Assembly (NCBI GenBank): GCA_003278165.1
Contig: QCGU01000003.1
Location: 1 to 64,000, forward strand
DNA length: 64,000 nucleotides
Reading direction: 5' to 3'
Origin: Pelagibacteraceae bacterium AG-390-A02
GTDB taxonomy: Bacteria > Pseudomonadota > Alphaproteobacteria > Pelagibacterales > Pelagibacteraceae
Shown here: one piece after another, positions 9,732-20,268 of the stretch
Layout: the number at the start of each line of letters is the position of its first letter
Numbering within the stretch: the stretch's first letter is position 1
Notes under the pieces: generated by a model
The model's database searches: none
What the model was told of the DNA's origin: nothing
What the model saw: only the letters and a program-made list of their open reading frames with translations
Program-made: the position numbers and the translations under genes

Positions 9732-10563
9732 TTTTAATTATATCTATAATTTTATTTAATTGATCTAAATCTTTATATTCAAAACTTATTTTTCCCTTAT
9801 TTCTTTTATTATTTTTAATATCTACATTTAGACCAATTTTATTTGAGATAGACAATTCAAGAGCAATAATGTTTGAATCTTTAATAATACTAGATTTAGG
9901 TTTGTTATTTTTAAACAATTTAACAAAATTTTCAGTTTGTCTAACAGAGAGTTTTTTTTCGACAATTTTTGATGCTACAAAACTTGAATTTTTAAGACCA
10001 ACTAAAATTTTTGCGTGACCAGATGTTAATTTTTTACTTTCAATTAATTGAATTACATCATCAGGCAAACTAAGAATTCTCAATGCATTTGCTATATGAC
10101 TTCTGCTTTTGCCGATAAATTTTGCTACTTTCTCCTGATCATAAGAAAATTCATCGATTAATCTTTTATAACCTTGCGCTTCTTCAAGAGGATTAAGATC
10201 ATGTCTTTGAACATTTTCGACGATCGCAAATTCTAAAGATTTCAAGTCATCAGCTTCAGTAATAACTACAGGGACATTATGAAGACCAGCTCTTTGTGCC
10301 GCAAGCCACCTTCTCTCTCCTGCTATTATTTCAAATTTTGATTTATCATCATTTGATTTTCTGACAATAATTGGCTGTATCATACCTCTTTCTTTAATAG
10401 AATTGGTTAGCTCTTCCAAATTTTTTTCATCAAATATTTTTCTTGGTTGATACTTATTTGGGACAAGTTCACTAACTTGCAATTGATTGGCTTGGGCTTC
10501 CGCTTTTACTTCACCGATCAATGATGATAAACCTCTTCCTAGACCTTTTTTAATTTTATTCAT
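9721..10563 (-). CDS. parB: Chromosome partitioning protein ParB
   Basis: KKGLGRGLSSLIG, PNKYQPRKIF, GERRWLAAQRAG, ENVQRHDLNPLEEA motifs. Confidence 0.97.
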   Translation of the reverse strand: MNKIKKGLGRGLSSLIGEVKAEAQANQLQVSELVPNKYQPRKIFDEKNLEELTNSIKERGMIQPIIVRKSNDDKSKFEIIAGERRWLAAQRAGLHNVPVVITEADDLKSLEFAIVENVQRHDLNPLEEAQGYKRLIDEFSYDQEKVAKFIGKSRSHIANALRILSLPDDVIQLIESKKLTSGHAKILVGLKNSSFVASKIVEKKLSVRQTENFVKLFKNNKPKSSIIKDSNIIALELSISNKIGLNVDIKNNKRNKGKISFEYKDLDQLNKIIDIIKTNY

Positions 10564-11357
10564 TAAGCAGCACTCCCTATTGTTGACTCTTGATTTATAA
10601 ATTCATCTGTGAAGCTAAAATATGACTTACTACCTGGGCATGATTTATCATAAATTAAAACTGGTACTCCATGAGATGGTGCTTCCGATAGTCTAACATT
10701 TCTTGGTATTACTGTTGAGTAAACTTTCTCACTAAAATAATCTCTAGCCTCTTTCTCAACTTGTGATGATAGCTTATTTCTTTTGTCATACATCGTTAAA
10801 AGTATGCCTCGGATTTTTAATTCTGGATTTAAACTTACTTTTATTCTTTCAATAGTCTTCATGAGCTGTGTTAAGCCCTCTAGTGCAAAAAATTCTGTCT
10901 GCAGAGGAACCAGAAGTGAACTAGAGCATACTAGGGCCATGACAGTGAGCAAACTAAGTGAAGGAGGGCAGTCAATAAGTATATAATCATAATTTCCTCT
11001 AGAATCGTTTAAATAGGCGGCTAATTTACGCTTTAGAATAAATGCTCTATTAGTGTCATTAGCTGTTTCAACTTCTAGACCTGATAAGTCAACGTTTGAA
11101 GTTATCAAATCCAAATTTTCAAACTGTGTTTTCTTTATTGCTTGATAAATTTCCTTAGTTCCGTTCAGCACACCATAAATTGTGTCACTTGAGTTATCCG
11201 TATTTGATAATCCAAGACCTGTAGTGGCATTTCCCTGAGGATCTAGATCAATAACTAAAATTTTTTTATTAAGTTGTGACAGACCAGCAGCTAGATTGAT
11301 TACGGTTGTGGTTTTTCCTACCCCACCCTTTTGATTTATGACTGAAATAATTTGCAT
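10563..11357 (-). CDS. parA: Chromosome partitioning ATPase ParA
   Basis: NQKGGVGKTTTVINLA deviant Walker A; DLDPQGNATTGLG. Confidence 0.97.
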   Translation of the reverse strand: MQIISVINQKGGVGKTTTVINLAAGLSQLNKKILVIDLDPQGNATTGLGLSNTDNSSDTIYGVLNGTKEIYQAIKKTQFENLDLITSNVDLSGLEVETANDTNRAFILKRKLAAYLNDSRGNYDYILIDCPPSLSLLTVMALVCSSSLLVPLQTEFFALEGLTQLMKTIERIKVSLNPELKIRGILLTMYDKRNKLSSQVEKEARDYFSEKVYSTVIPRNVRLSEAPSHGVPVLIYDKSCPGSKSYFSFTDEFINQESTIGSAA

Positions 11358-11378
11358 TTATTTTTTTTAAATTTCTTT

Positions 11379-12023
11379 TTAATTTTTCTTTTTAATTTTT
11401 TTTATATTTATCAAGAATGAATCCTTACTTGTTAAACTTTTCTTTTCTATATATTCCAAATTCCATTTTTTTTTAGAATTTTCAAAAACTTTTTTTCCGT
11501 TTTTACCCATAAAGAAAATTAAATTTTTATATTTCGAAAAATTTTCATAAACTAAATCTAAAACAACAGGCATAGGTTTAAATGCTCTCGACATAACTGT
11601 TCCTGTCTCTAAATTTTTTATCTCAAAAATATTTTTTTGAAAAACTTTTGTATTTAAATTTAATTTTTCTGAAACTTCTTTTAAAAAATGGCTTTTATGG
11701 TAGCTTTTTTCATATAGATGCACATTCATTTTATTTTTCATGTTTTTTAATATAATTGCCACTATAATTCCTGGGAAACCAGCCCCAGAGCCTAAATCTA
11801 CGGTTGTATTGCAATTTAAATCAACAAAATCAATTATTTGTGCTGAATCTATAATATGACGCTCAATTATAGCGTTTTTTGACGCTGTATTTTGACCAAT
11901 TATGTTAATTTTTTTATTTTTTTCAAGAATCAGAGATATATAGTTTTCAAAGTCTAAAAATGTTTCACGTGAAACATTTAGATCATTAAGTCTAGAGTAA
12001 GAATTTAAAATTTCTTGATCCAT
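11379..12023 (-). CDS. rsmG: 16S rRNA (guanine527-N7)-methyltransferase
   Basis: TVDLGSGAGFPGIIVAI SAM motif; operon context. Confidence 0.93.
   Translation of the reverse strand: MDQEILNSYSRLNDLNVSRETFLDFENYISLILEKNKKINIIGQNTASKNAIIERHIIDSAQIIDFVDLNCNTTVDLGSGAGFPGIIVAIILKNMKNKMNVHLYEKSYHKSHFLKEVSEKLNLNTKVFQKNIFEIKNLETGTVMSRAFKPMPVVLDLVYENFSKYKNLIFFMGKNGKKVFENSKKKWNLEYIEKKSLTSKDSFLINIKKIKKKN
11961..11976. promoter_or_regulatory. parS centromere site TGTTTCACGTGAAACA (perfect palindrome)
   Basis: Exact 16-bp bacterial parS consensus, encoding NVSRETF of RsmG, beside parAB. Confidence 0.95.
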
Positions 12024-13894
12024 TAAGCTATATGCTTAATAGACTTTCTTTTTACATGTGACAACAAAATATATACAGCTGCTGGGGTTATTCCATCAAT
12101 TCTTAGGGCTTGACCCATGGTTTTAGGCTTTATTTTTTTAAATTTAGCTTTTACCTCATTAGATAAACCTGAAAGCCCATCATAATTAATTTTATCAGGA
12201 ATAATTAAGTTCTCATCTCTCTTAAATGCTAAAATATCAGCTTTTTGCTTCTTTAAATATCCCCTGTAATGAGCATTAATTTCTACCTGTTCATCAATTT
12301 CTTTACTAAAATAGGGTATTTCAGGCCATATTTCCCTAATTTTAATCATATTTACGTCCTTTTGGGTTAGCAACTCATTTGAAGACCTCAATATTCCATC
12401 TTTCGCTATTTTAATTCCAAATTTTGCTGCTTTAGATGGTGTAATACTTGATTTGCTCATTTTTAAATTAATTTTTTCAATTTTGTCAAATTTATCTAAA
12501 TATAAAGCTTTTCTTGCCTCTCCAATTAACCCAATTTCTATTCCCTTGGCTGTCAATCTTTGATCTGCATTATCTGCTCTCAAACTCAATCGATATTCAG
12601 CTCTTGATGTAAACATACGGTATGGCTCCGCTACTCCCTTAGTAACTAAATCATCAATCATTACCCCAATGTAGGCATCTGATCTATCAAGAATAAAAGG
12701 CTCAGAATTCTTAACAGATAAAGCTGCATTTATACCGGCTATAAGTCCTTGTGCAGCGGCTTCTTCATATCCCGTAGTTCCGTTAATCTGTCCAGCAAGA
12801 TATAGATTGCTGATCTTCTTTGTTTCAAGGGTCAAGAATAGTTCACGTGGATCTATATAGTCATATTCTATAGCATATCCTGGTCTTATAATTCTAACAT
12901 TATCTAAACCATTGATATTATTACATATTTCTTCTTGTACATCAGCTGGGAGCGATGTAGAGATCCCATTTGGATAAATTGTGTGGTCATTAAGCCCTTC
13001 TGGCTCTAAAAAGATCTGATGACGAACTTTATCTGCAAATTTTACTATCTTGTCTTCTATAGATGGACAATATCTTGGACCGACTCCTTTTATGTTACCT
13101 GAGTACATTGCACTTTTGGCTAAATTTTTTTCTATAATTTTATGAACCTTCTCATTTGTATAAGTCATTCGACATGACACTTGTTTGTTTAAATTTTTAT
13201 TAGTTAAGAAAGAAAAAAAATAAGGATCATCATCTGCAAATTGTTCCTCAAGATTTTCAAAATTAATCGTTCTTGCATCTAACCTAGGAGGTGTTCCAGT
13301 TTTTAATCTTCCAATTTTAAAATCATATTTTGCTAATTGTTCACTTAAACCTGTTGAAGGTTTTTCATCATACCTTCCTGCTGGTGTTCTTTCATCACCT
13401 ATATGTATCAAACCATTTAAAAAAGTTCCTGTTGTTAGTATTAACTTATTACATGATACCTTCTTACCTTCTTTTGTTTCAAAACCACTTATGGCATTAT
13501 TATTAAAAATAAACTTTATTACAGGATCTGAAAAAATGCTTAAATTACAGTAGTTTAGCAGTTTTTCTTGCATAAATTTACGATATAGCGCCCTATCTGA
13601 TTGCGTTCTTGGTCCACGCACAGCTGGCCCTCTGCTTCTATTTAATAATCTAAATTGTATGCCTGATTTATCTGCAACATCTCCCATAACACCATCGAGT
13701 GCATCTATTTCTCGAACTAAATGACCTTTACCTAAACCACCTATTGCAGGGTTACATGACATCTCACCAATCGTTTCTATCTTATGAGTGAATAAGGCTG
13801 TGTTTACACCTAGACGAGCTGAAGCTGCAGCTGCCTCACATCCTGCATGACCACCACCAATTACAACTACATCAAATGTCAAATCATTTTTCAT
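12023..13894 (-). CDS. mnmG: tRNA uridine-5-carboxymethylaminomethyl modification enzyme MnmG
   Basis: [45 protein letters not shown]. Confidence 0.97.
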   Translation of the reverse strand: MKNDLTFDVVVIGGGHAGCEAAAASARLGVNTALFTHKIETIGEMSCNPAIGGLGKGHLVREIDALDGVMGDVADKSGIQFRLLNRSRGPAVRGPRTQSDRALYRKFMQEKLLNYCNLSIFSDPVIKFIFNNNAISGFETKEGKKVSCNKLILTTGTFLNGLIHIGDERTPAGRYDEKPSTGLSEQLAKYDFKIGRLKTGTPPRLDARTINFENLEEQFADDDPYFFSFLTNKNLNKQVSCRMTYTNEKVHKIIEKNLAKSAMYSGNIKGVGPRYCPSIEDKIVKFADKVRHQIFLEPEGLNDHTIYPNGISTSLPADVQEEICNNINGLDNVRIIRPGYAIEYDYIDPRELFLTLETKKISNLYLAGQINGTTGYEEAAAQGLIAGINAALSVKNSEPFILDRSDAYIGVMIDDLVTKGVAEPYRMFTSRAEYRLSLRADNADQRLTAKGIEIGLIGEARKALYLDKFDKIEKINLKMSKSSITPSKAAKFGIKIAKDGILRSSNELLTQKDVNMIKIREIWPEIPYFSKEIDEQVEINAHYRGYLKKQKADILAFKRDENLIIPDKINYDGLSGLSNEVKAKFKKIKPKTMGQALRIDGITPAAVYILLSHVKRKSIKHIA

Positions 13895-14011
13895 GAGTTG
13901 AATTTATATGTGAATACATAATTTACAAGACAGGCTCATTTTTTTGTAAATAAATATTAATTATCAACAGTTTTTGATAAAAAATGCCTAAAAAACAAGG
14001 AAAATGGGGGA

Positions 14012-15343
14012 TTACTTACCGATGCAAAAATCGTTGAAAATACTACCTAATATCTCTTCTACATCAACTTTTCCAACGATCATACCCAAATGTCTAGTAG
14101 CTAATCTTAAATCTTCTGCTGCTTTATCAAAATCTTCTATTTCTTTTTTTTGATTAAAATTATTCAAATGGTCTAAACACTGTTTTAAATGTTGTCTATG
14201 TCTTTCTCTAGTAATTAAAATATCATCACTAGTTATAAATTTATTTTTTAAATTATTTTTTATTTTTGAAATTAGTTCATCAATATTTTTGTTATCTTTA
14301 ATTGAGATTAAAACATGATTTATATTTTTTATTTCTGAATCTATTTCTTTTTCTAAAAGATCAGACTTGTTTATAACTAAAATTGCATTTTCATCTAATA
14401 AACCCTTCAAAACATCAGTAAAATCAAGGCTTTTTGCGTCTACCACTACAAGCTTTAAATCTGCTTCTTCGGCTCTATTTAAAGATAATTTAATACCTTT
14501 TTTTTCTATCTCATCTTTAGATTCTCTTATCCCCGCGGTGTCAGATATTATTACGGGATAACCATCTATATTAAGATGAGTTTCGATAACATCTCTTGTA
14601 GTGCCAGCTATTTCAGAAACAATTGCAACATCTCTATTTGATAAATGATTTATTAAACTAGATTTCCCTGCGTTAGTAGGTCCAAGAATTGCAATCTTAA
14701 AACCTTCTCTAATTCTTTCTCCGACTTTTTGATCATTTAAAATCTTTTCAATTTTTTCAATAACATCATTTGAATCATTTTTGATTTCATCCAATATATT
14801 GTTCGGCAAATCTTCATCCGGAAAATCAATTTTAGCTTCAACATGAGACAAAATTTTTAAAAGTTTTTCTCTTAAAAAATTAAATTGATCTGCAGACTTT
14901 CCATTCATAATTTTAATTGCTTGTTGTCTTTGAATTTCTGTTTCAGATGAAATTAGATCAGCTATACTTTCTGCTTCTAATAAGTTTATTTTTCCATTTT
15001 GAAATGCAAGTTTAGTAAATTCGCCTGGCTCTGCTAATCTACAATTTCCAATTTGAGAAATAGAAGAGTGGAGGGCGTCTACTACAGCTTTACTACCGTG
15101 AACTTGTATCTCAGCCATATCTTCGCCTGTGTAGCTCTCAGGCCCAGGAAACCATAGTATTAGACCTTCATCAATTAGCTCAGAAGTGTTGATTTTATTG
15201 ATTTTTCTTAATGTTGCTATTCTTGGCTTAGGAATCTTTTTGCCTGTTAAGGCCTCAATTACTTTAGAAGACTCCTCCCCTGAAATTCTAATAATAGCAA
15301 CACCTGAAATGCCAGGTCCAGTCGATAAGGCATAAATTGTCAT
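14012..15343 (-). CDS. mnmE: tRNA modification GTPase MnmE
   Basis: GPTNAGKSSLINHL G1, DTAGIRES G3, NKSD G4, C-terminal FCIGK. Confidence 0.97.
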   Translation of the reverse strand: MTIYALSTGPGISGVAIIRISGEESSKVIEALTGKKIPKPRIATLRKINKINTSELIDEGLILWFPGPESYTGEDMAEIQVHGSKAVVDALHSSISQIGNCRLAEPGEFTKLAFQNGKINLLEAESIADLISSETEIQRQQAIKIMNGKSADQFNFLREKLLKILSHVEAKIDFPDEDLPNNILDEIKNDSNDVIEKIEKILNDQKVGERIREGFKIAILGPTNAGKSSLINHLSNRDVAIVSEIAGTTRDVIETHLNIDGYPVIISDTAGIRESKDEIEKKGIKLSLNRAEEADLKLVVVDAKSLDFTDVLKGLLDENAILVINKSDLLEKEIDSEIKNINHVLISIKDNKNIDELISKIKNNLKNKFITSDDILITRERHRQHLKQCLDHLNNFNQKKEIEDFDKAAEDLRLATRHLGMIVGKVDVEEILGSIFNDFCIGK

Positions 15344-15402
15344 TTAAAGATTATATCTTCAAATTAACATCACTGTAAAACTTAAAATGTTATAGAAAAT
15401 TT

Positions 15403-16671
15403 TTATGCTGGTTTATTCATTGAGTTAAAGAACTCAGCATTATTTTTAGTATCTTTTAATTTTGAATTTATAAACTCAATTGCATCCATAGTTCCCATTG
15501 GAGCAATTATTCTTCTTAACACATTCATTTTCTGTAAATCATTTTTATCAAACAAGAGTTCCTCTCTTCTTGTTCCAGATTTTGTTATATCAATTGCAGG
15601 ATAAATTCTTTTATCTGCAATTTTTCTATCTAAGACGGTTTCGCTGTTACCTGTTCCTTTAAATTCTTCAAAAATAACTTCATCCATTCTGCTACCAGTA
15701 TCAATCAGAGCAGTAGAAATGATTGTTAATGATCCACCTTCCTCAATATTTCTTGCTGCTCCAAAAAATCTTTTAGGTCTCTGAAGCGCATTTGCATCAA
15801 CACCTCCTGTCAAAACTTTTCCTGAGCTTGGTATGACAGCGTTATAAGCCCTACCTAATCTTGTTATGGAGTCTAATAAAATAACGACATCTTTTTTATG
15901 TTCAGTTAATCTTTTTGCTTTTTCAATTACCATTTCTGCGACAGCAACGTGTCTTTGTGCTGGTTCATCGAATGTAGAACTAATTACTTCACCTTTCACT
16001 GTCCTTTGCATATCTGTAACTTCCTCAGGACGTTCATCTATTAATAAAACTATCAAATAACACTCTGGATAATTTTTAGCTATTGAGTTTGCAATACTTT
16101 GTAATATCATAGTCTTACCCGCTTTAGGTGGTGAGATAATTATTGATCTTTGCCCTTTACCGATTGGGCTAACGAGATCAATTAATCTTGGGGTAAGATC
16201 TGGTTTTTTTTCTACCTTAGTTGTCTCTATTTCCATTACTAATTGTTTATCTGGATACAATGGCGTTAAGTTATCAAATGCAATTTTATGTCTTGTTTTT
16301 TCAGGCTCTTCAAAATTAATTTTACTTACTTGTAATAATGCAAAGTATCTTTCTCCCTCTTTAGGAGCTCTAACTGGTCCTTCGACAGTATCTCCTGTTC
16401 TTAAACCAAATTTTCTAATCTGACTTGGACTTACATAAATATCATCTGGTCCTGGAAGATAATTAGACTCCATTGCTCTAAGAAAACCAAAGCCATCTTG
16501 TAGTAACTGCAAGACACCTACGCCAGTTATTTCCTCTTTTTCTGCAACTTTTTTAAGTATAGCAAAAAGAATTTCTTGTTTTCTTAATGTGCTAGCATTC
16601 TCAATACCAAGCTTTTCTGCTTGTGTAATAAGCTGTTCGGATGATTTAAGTTTAAGTTCTTGAATGTTCAT
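15403..16671 (-). CDS. rho: Transcription termination factor Rho
   Basis: [54 protein letters not shown]. Confidence 0.98.
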   Translation of the reverse strand: MNIQELKLKSSEQLITQAEKLGIENASTLRKQEILFAILKKVAEKEEITGVGVLQLLQDGFGFLRAMESNYLPGPDDIYVSPSQIRKFGLRTGDTVEGPVRAPKEGERYFALLQVSKINFEEPEKTRHKIAFDNLTPLYPDKQLVMEIETTKVEKKPDLTPRLIDLVSPIGKGQRSIIISPPKAGKTMILQSIANSIAKNYPECYLIVLLIDERPEEVTDMQRTVKGEVISSTFDEPAQRHVAVAEMVIEKAKRLTEHKKDVVILLDSITRLGRAYNAVIPSSGKVLTGGVDANALQRPKRFFGAARNIEEGGSLTIISTALIDTGSRMDEVIFEEFKGTGNSETVLDRKIADKRIYPAIDITKSGTRREELLFDKNDLQKMNVLRRIIAPMGTMDAIEFINSKLKDTKNNAEFFNSMNKPA

Positions 16672-16686
16672 GATTTATTTTTTGAT

Positions 16687-16704
16687 AAGGACTTATCGGT
16701 CCTT
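16687..16704. other. Hairpin AAGGAC-TTATCG-GTCCTT between hemJ-like gene and rho
   Basis: 6-bp perfect stem in the leader region of rho. Confidence 0.4.
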
Positions 16705-16736
16705 TTAATATATATACTGAATTTATTATTTCAACC

Positions 16737-17171
16737 CTAGATTGGCTTAAAAATAACTAAAAATACCACAATAATCAAAATTACTGTTGGTATTTCATTA
16801 ATAATTCTAAAGAATTTAGCAGATCTTGTATTTGTAGAATTTTTTAGGTTATCAAGACATTTCCCCAAAAAGTCATTATAGGCTGATAGTAAGATTATCA
16901 AGACGATCTTTATTTGAAACCACAATTGCGAAAAAATTTCTATTCCATTTAAGTAAATCAAAACTAATCCGAACACCCAAGTAAATATCATTGCAGGACG
17001 CATAATATAAAAGAATAATTTTCTCTCCATCACTTCAAATATGCTGGTAGCTTCTTTCTTTTCTTTATTCTCGACATGATAAACAAAAATTCTTGGTAAA
17101 TATAAAAGACCTGCCATCCAGGAAACAACTGCAATTAAATGTAAAGATTTAAATAATAAATATGTGTTCAT
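16737..17171 (-). CDS. hemJ: Protoporphyrinogen IX oxidase HemJ-like membrane protein
   Basis: LKSLHLIAVVSWMAGLLYLPRIFVYH and hemH/hemE neighbours. Confidence 0.85.
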   Translation of the reverse strand: MNTYLLFKSLHLIAVVSWMAGLLYLPRIFVYHVENKEKKEATSIFEVMERKLFFYIMRPAMIFTWVFGLVLIYLNGIEIFSQLWFQIKIVLIILLSAYNDFLGKCLDNLKNSTNTRSAKFFRIINEIPTVILIIVVFLVIFKPI

Positions 17172-17174
17172 TAA

Positions 17175-18167
17175 TCAAAGGTTGTTTTCAATTAAAGACT
17201 TTATCAAAAATATATGGTCATCATTATCATTAAGACATGGGACCATATCAAAATTAATCCCTCCGGCATTTATAAAACTTTCTTTGCCTTGAATTAATAT
17301 TTCCTCTAAGGTTTCTACACAATCAGATGAAAAACCTGGGCAAATTGTAAGAACATTCTTAATTCCTTCTTTGGGTAAATTTTCTAAAGTTTTATCAGTA
17401 TATGGTTGAAGCCATTCTTGCGGCCCAAACCTTGACTGAAAAGTAGTTTTTAATTTAATAGAATTAAATTTTTCTGTAATAAGCCTTGTGGTTTTATGAC
17501 AATAGCAATGATACGGATCCCCTTTATCAAAATATTTTTTTGGTATCCCGTGATAGGAAGCTATAATTAAGTCTGGCTTCCAACTGATTTCATTAATTTT
17601 TTTATTAATTGAGTTAACAAGCGCATCAATGTAAAGAGGGTTGGATTCGTAATGTGGTATTATTTTTAAAGAAGGTTGCCATCTCATTTTCATTAGTGTT
17701 CTATAAACTTCATCACAAACTGTAGCCGTTGTTGCTGCTGCATATTGAGGATAAAGAGGAAGGATTACTAAATTTTCACATCCCATCTCATGTAATTTAT
17801 GTATCTTCTTATTAATACTTGGATTGCCATATCTCATCGCAAAATCCAAAACAACATCTTTTTTTTGTAATGACAGAGAAGTTTTTTCACTTTGTTTTTT
17901 TGTATAATATAAAAGTGGAGACATATTTTCATTTTTCATCCAAATCTCTTTATAAGCTTTAGCAGTTTTTGAGGGTCTGAAAGTTAAAATAAATAAATTC
18001 AAAATTATTTGCCAAATTATAGGGTTTACTTCAATCACTCTTCTATCTGAAAGAAACTCTCTTAAATACTTTCTTATATCAAGCCAACTGGTTGAATCTG
18101 GTGTGCCTAGATTAATAATTAGAACGCCTGTTTTTCCATGTTTTATAGGTGGATGATTAATGTCCAT
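17175..18167 (-). CDS. hemH: Ferrochelatase
   Basis: GVLIINLGTPDS, SYHGIPKKYFDKGDPYHCYCHKT, QSRFGPQEWLQPYT. Confidence 0.97.
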   Translation of the reverse strand: MDINHPPIKHGKTGVLIINLGTPDSTSWLDIRKYLREFLSDRRVIEVNPIIWQIILNLFILTFRPSKTAKAYKEIWMKNENMSPLLYYTKKQSEKTSLSLQKKDVVLDFAMRYGNPSINKKIHKLHEMGCENLVILPLYPQYAAATTATVCDEVYRTLMKMRWQPSLKIIPHYESNPLYIDALVNSINKKINEISWKPDLIIASYHGIPKKYFDKGDPYHCYCHKTTRLITEKFNSIKLKTTFQSRFGPQEWLQPYTDKTLENLPKEGIKNVLTICPGFSSDCVETLEEILIQGKESFINAGGINFDMVPCLNDNDDHIFLIKSLIENNL

Positions 18168-18170
18168 ATT

Positions 18171-19172
18171 TTAATTATTTTTTACTATTTTTATTAAGTT
18201 TTCAACCATCTCTGGATCTGTCTCAGGAAGAATACCATGACCTAGATTAAATATATATGGATGGTCTTTAAAAATTTCTAAATATCTAGAAGTTTCTTTT
18301 TTTAAATTTTCATAATCTGTTAAAAGAACTTTGGGATCTAAACCTCCTTGAATAGGAATTTTTATATCTTTAAGTATTCTTTTGGGATCTACATTGTAAT
18401 CGATACTTATTGCATCGGGTTTAACAATCTCACAAAACTCTTTATAATTTTTAATTTCCCTTGGAAAACATATTACCGGTATATTTAGAGATTTAACATA
18501 TTCCACTAAATTTAAGGTAGGTGTATAAATATAATTTGGTAAGTCTTTTTCTTCTAGTAAACCAGCCCAACTATCAAAAATTTGAATAACATTTGCTCCA
18601 TTATCTATTTGGTTTTTGATATGAACTTTTAAAAATTTTTCTATAATTAATAAAATTCTGTTTATTAAAAACTCATCTTTGAAAAAATTTTCATTCAAAT
18701 CCTTTTTTGGGGATTTCAAATTAATCATATAAACTAGAAGAGTCCATGGGGCGCCTACAAATCCAATGGTATTTTTGTTTTTTACGATTGGATCTGTGCT
18801 TACTTTTTTAATTGCTTTATAAACAGGGTATATTTTTTCAACAAAGTCTATTTCGTCAATTTTTGCTACATCATTTAAATCTAATTCTTCTAACTTAGGA
18901 CCAAAATTTTTCTCAAATTTTACATTTTGACCTAGACCATAAGGTAACATTAAAATATCTGAAAAAATTATTGCAGCATCAATATCAAATCTTCTTAATG
19001 GTTGTAATGTTATTTCAGCTGACAAACTATCATTCAAACATAAGTTAATAAAATCAGGATTTTTTTTTCTAATTTCTCTAAACTCAGGTAAATATCGACC
19101 TGCTTGCCTCATTATCCATATAGGATTAAATGACGTATCTTTGTTAGTAATTACTTTGTTTAAAGGTTTCAT
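18171..19172 (-). CDS. hemE: Uroporphyrinogen decarboxylase
   Basis: PIWIMRQAGRYLPEFRE, FSDILMLPYGLG, FNLGHGILPETDPE. Confidence 0.97.
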   Translation of the reverse strand: MKPLNKVITNKDTSFNPIWIMRQAGRYLPEFREIRKKNPDFINLCLNDSLSAEITLQPLRRFDIDAAIIFSDILMLPYGLGQNVKFEKNFGPKLEELDLNDVAKIDEIDFVEKIYPVYKAIKKVSTDPIVKNKNTIGFVGAPWTLLVYMINLKSPKKDLNENFFKDEFLINRILLIIEKFLKVHIKNQIDNGANVIQIFDSWAGLLEEKDLPNYIYTPTLNLVEYVKSLNIPVICFPREIKNYKEFCEIVKPDAISIDYNVDPKRILKDIKIPIQGGLDPKVLLTDYENLKKETSRYLEIFKDHPYIFNLGHGILPETDPEMVENLIKIVKNN

Positions 19173-19440
19173 AAATAAGTCTTTTTTAATTATTGTAGTA
19201 TTAATATATCCTGTGAATAAAGGTGATTATTTTTTATAAACATTATGTTCACAATTTATCAACATGTTTAATGATTAAAATTGTTTAAAATGAAGCTTTT
19301 TTGATTATTTTAATTTTTGTGGATTGTTTTAGACTATTTATTATTATTGTTAATAAAAGTCAGGTTTTACATGTCTTATTAGGGAAATTTAAAATTGTAT
19401 AATTTAATTAAAATAATACAAATTTATTAACAATTTATTC
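19173..19440. other. Candidate chromosomal replication origin (oriC)
   Basis: hemE/ppsR-like intergenic region, very AT-rich, with DnaA-box-like TGTGAATAA (19212-19220) and near-boxes 19256-19264 and 19424-19432; perfect TGTGGATAA at 19641-19649; gene orientation flips here. Confidence 0.6.
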
Positions 19441-20268
19441 ATGAGTAACACATATCAAATTTATTTAATATCTGATTCAACTGGTGAAACTTTAGACAGA
19501 ATATTTTTAGCTCTTAAAGCACAATTTCTAAATATAGAATATAAAGTTCACTCTTACTCATTTACAAGAACAGAAAATCAAATTTTAAAAATTTTAGAAG
19601 ATGCAAAAAAAAATGAAAATTCAATAATTTTATATACTATTGTGGATAATAATCTCGCTAAATACTTGGCGAATGAAAGTGAAAAAAAAAAGATACCCTG
19701 TTTTGGAGTATTAGGTAATTTAATTTTGAATTTTTCTAAAATTTTAAATCAAAAAGCTTCTCATGAACCTAGCGGTCAACATGTTTTGAATGATGAATAC
19801 TATGATAGAATTGAAGCTATTCAATTTACCATGAACCATGATGATGGTAATTTAATAAGTGAAGTTGAAAAATCTGATATTATTCTTGTTGGTGTCAGTA
19901 GAACCAGCAAAACACCAACTTCTATATATTTGGCAAATAAAGGCTTTAAAACTTCCAACATTCCTCTGGTAAATGAAAATTCTTTACCTGAAAAACTTAA
20001 GCAAAATCCTCATATGACTTGTGTCGTTGGATTAAGCACAGAGCCCGAAAGATTGGCAGATTTGAGAAAAAATAGAATGAATTCATTAAAAGAAACCGAA
20101 AGTATTAATTATACCAATTTAGAAAATATAAAAAAGGAAGTTCTACAAGCAAAAAAAACATTCCAAAAATACAAATGGCCTTTAATAGATGTAACAAGAA
20201 AATCTGTTGAAGAAACCGCTGCTTCAATTATTAAAATACACGAAATATATTCAAATAATGCAAAATAA
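19441..20268 (+). CDS. Pyruvate,phosphate/water dikinase regulatory protein (DUF299 kinase/pyrophosphorylase)
   Basis: LISDSTGETLDR, GVSRTSKTPTSIYLANKG P-loop. Confidence 0.92.
   Translation: MSNTYQIYLISDSTGETLDRIFLALKAQFLNIEYKVHSYSFTRTENQILKILEDAKKNENSIILYTIVDNNLAKYLANESEKKKIPCFGVLGNLILNFSKILNQKASHEPSGQHVLNDEYYDRIEAIQFTMNHDDGNLISEVEKSDIILVGVSRTSKTPTSIYLANKGFKTSNIPLVNENSLPEKLKQNPHMTCVVGLSTEPERLADLRKNRMNSLKETESINYTNLENIKKEVLQAKKTFQKYKWPLIDVTRKSVEETAASIIKIHEIYSNNAK

Noticed and set aside
12840-12856. Second parS-like word GTTCACGTGGAT in mnmG
   Set aside because: Only the CACGTG core matches; it encodes the conserved DPRELF of MnmG.
19240-19270. IHF-site-like word near TTATCAACATGTTTA in the candidate oriC
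   Set aside because: Does not fit WATCAANNNNTTR at the terminal purine; too degenerate to claim.
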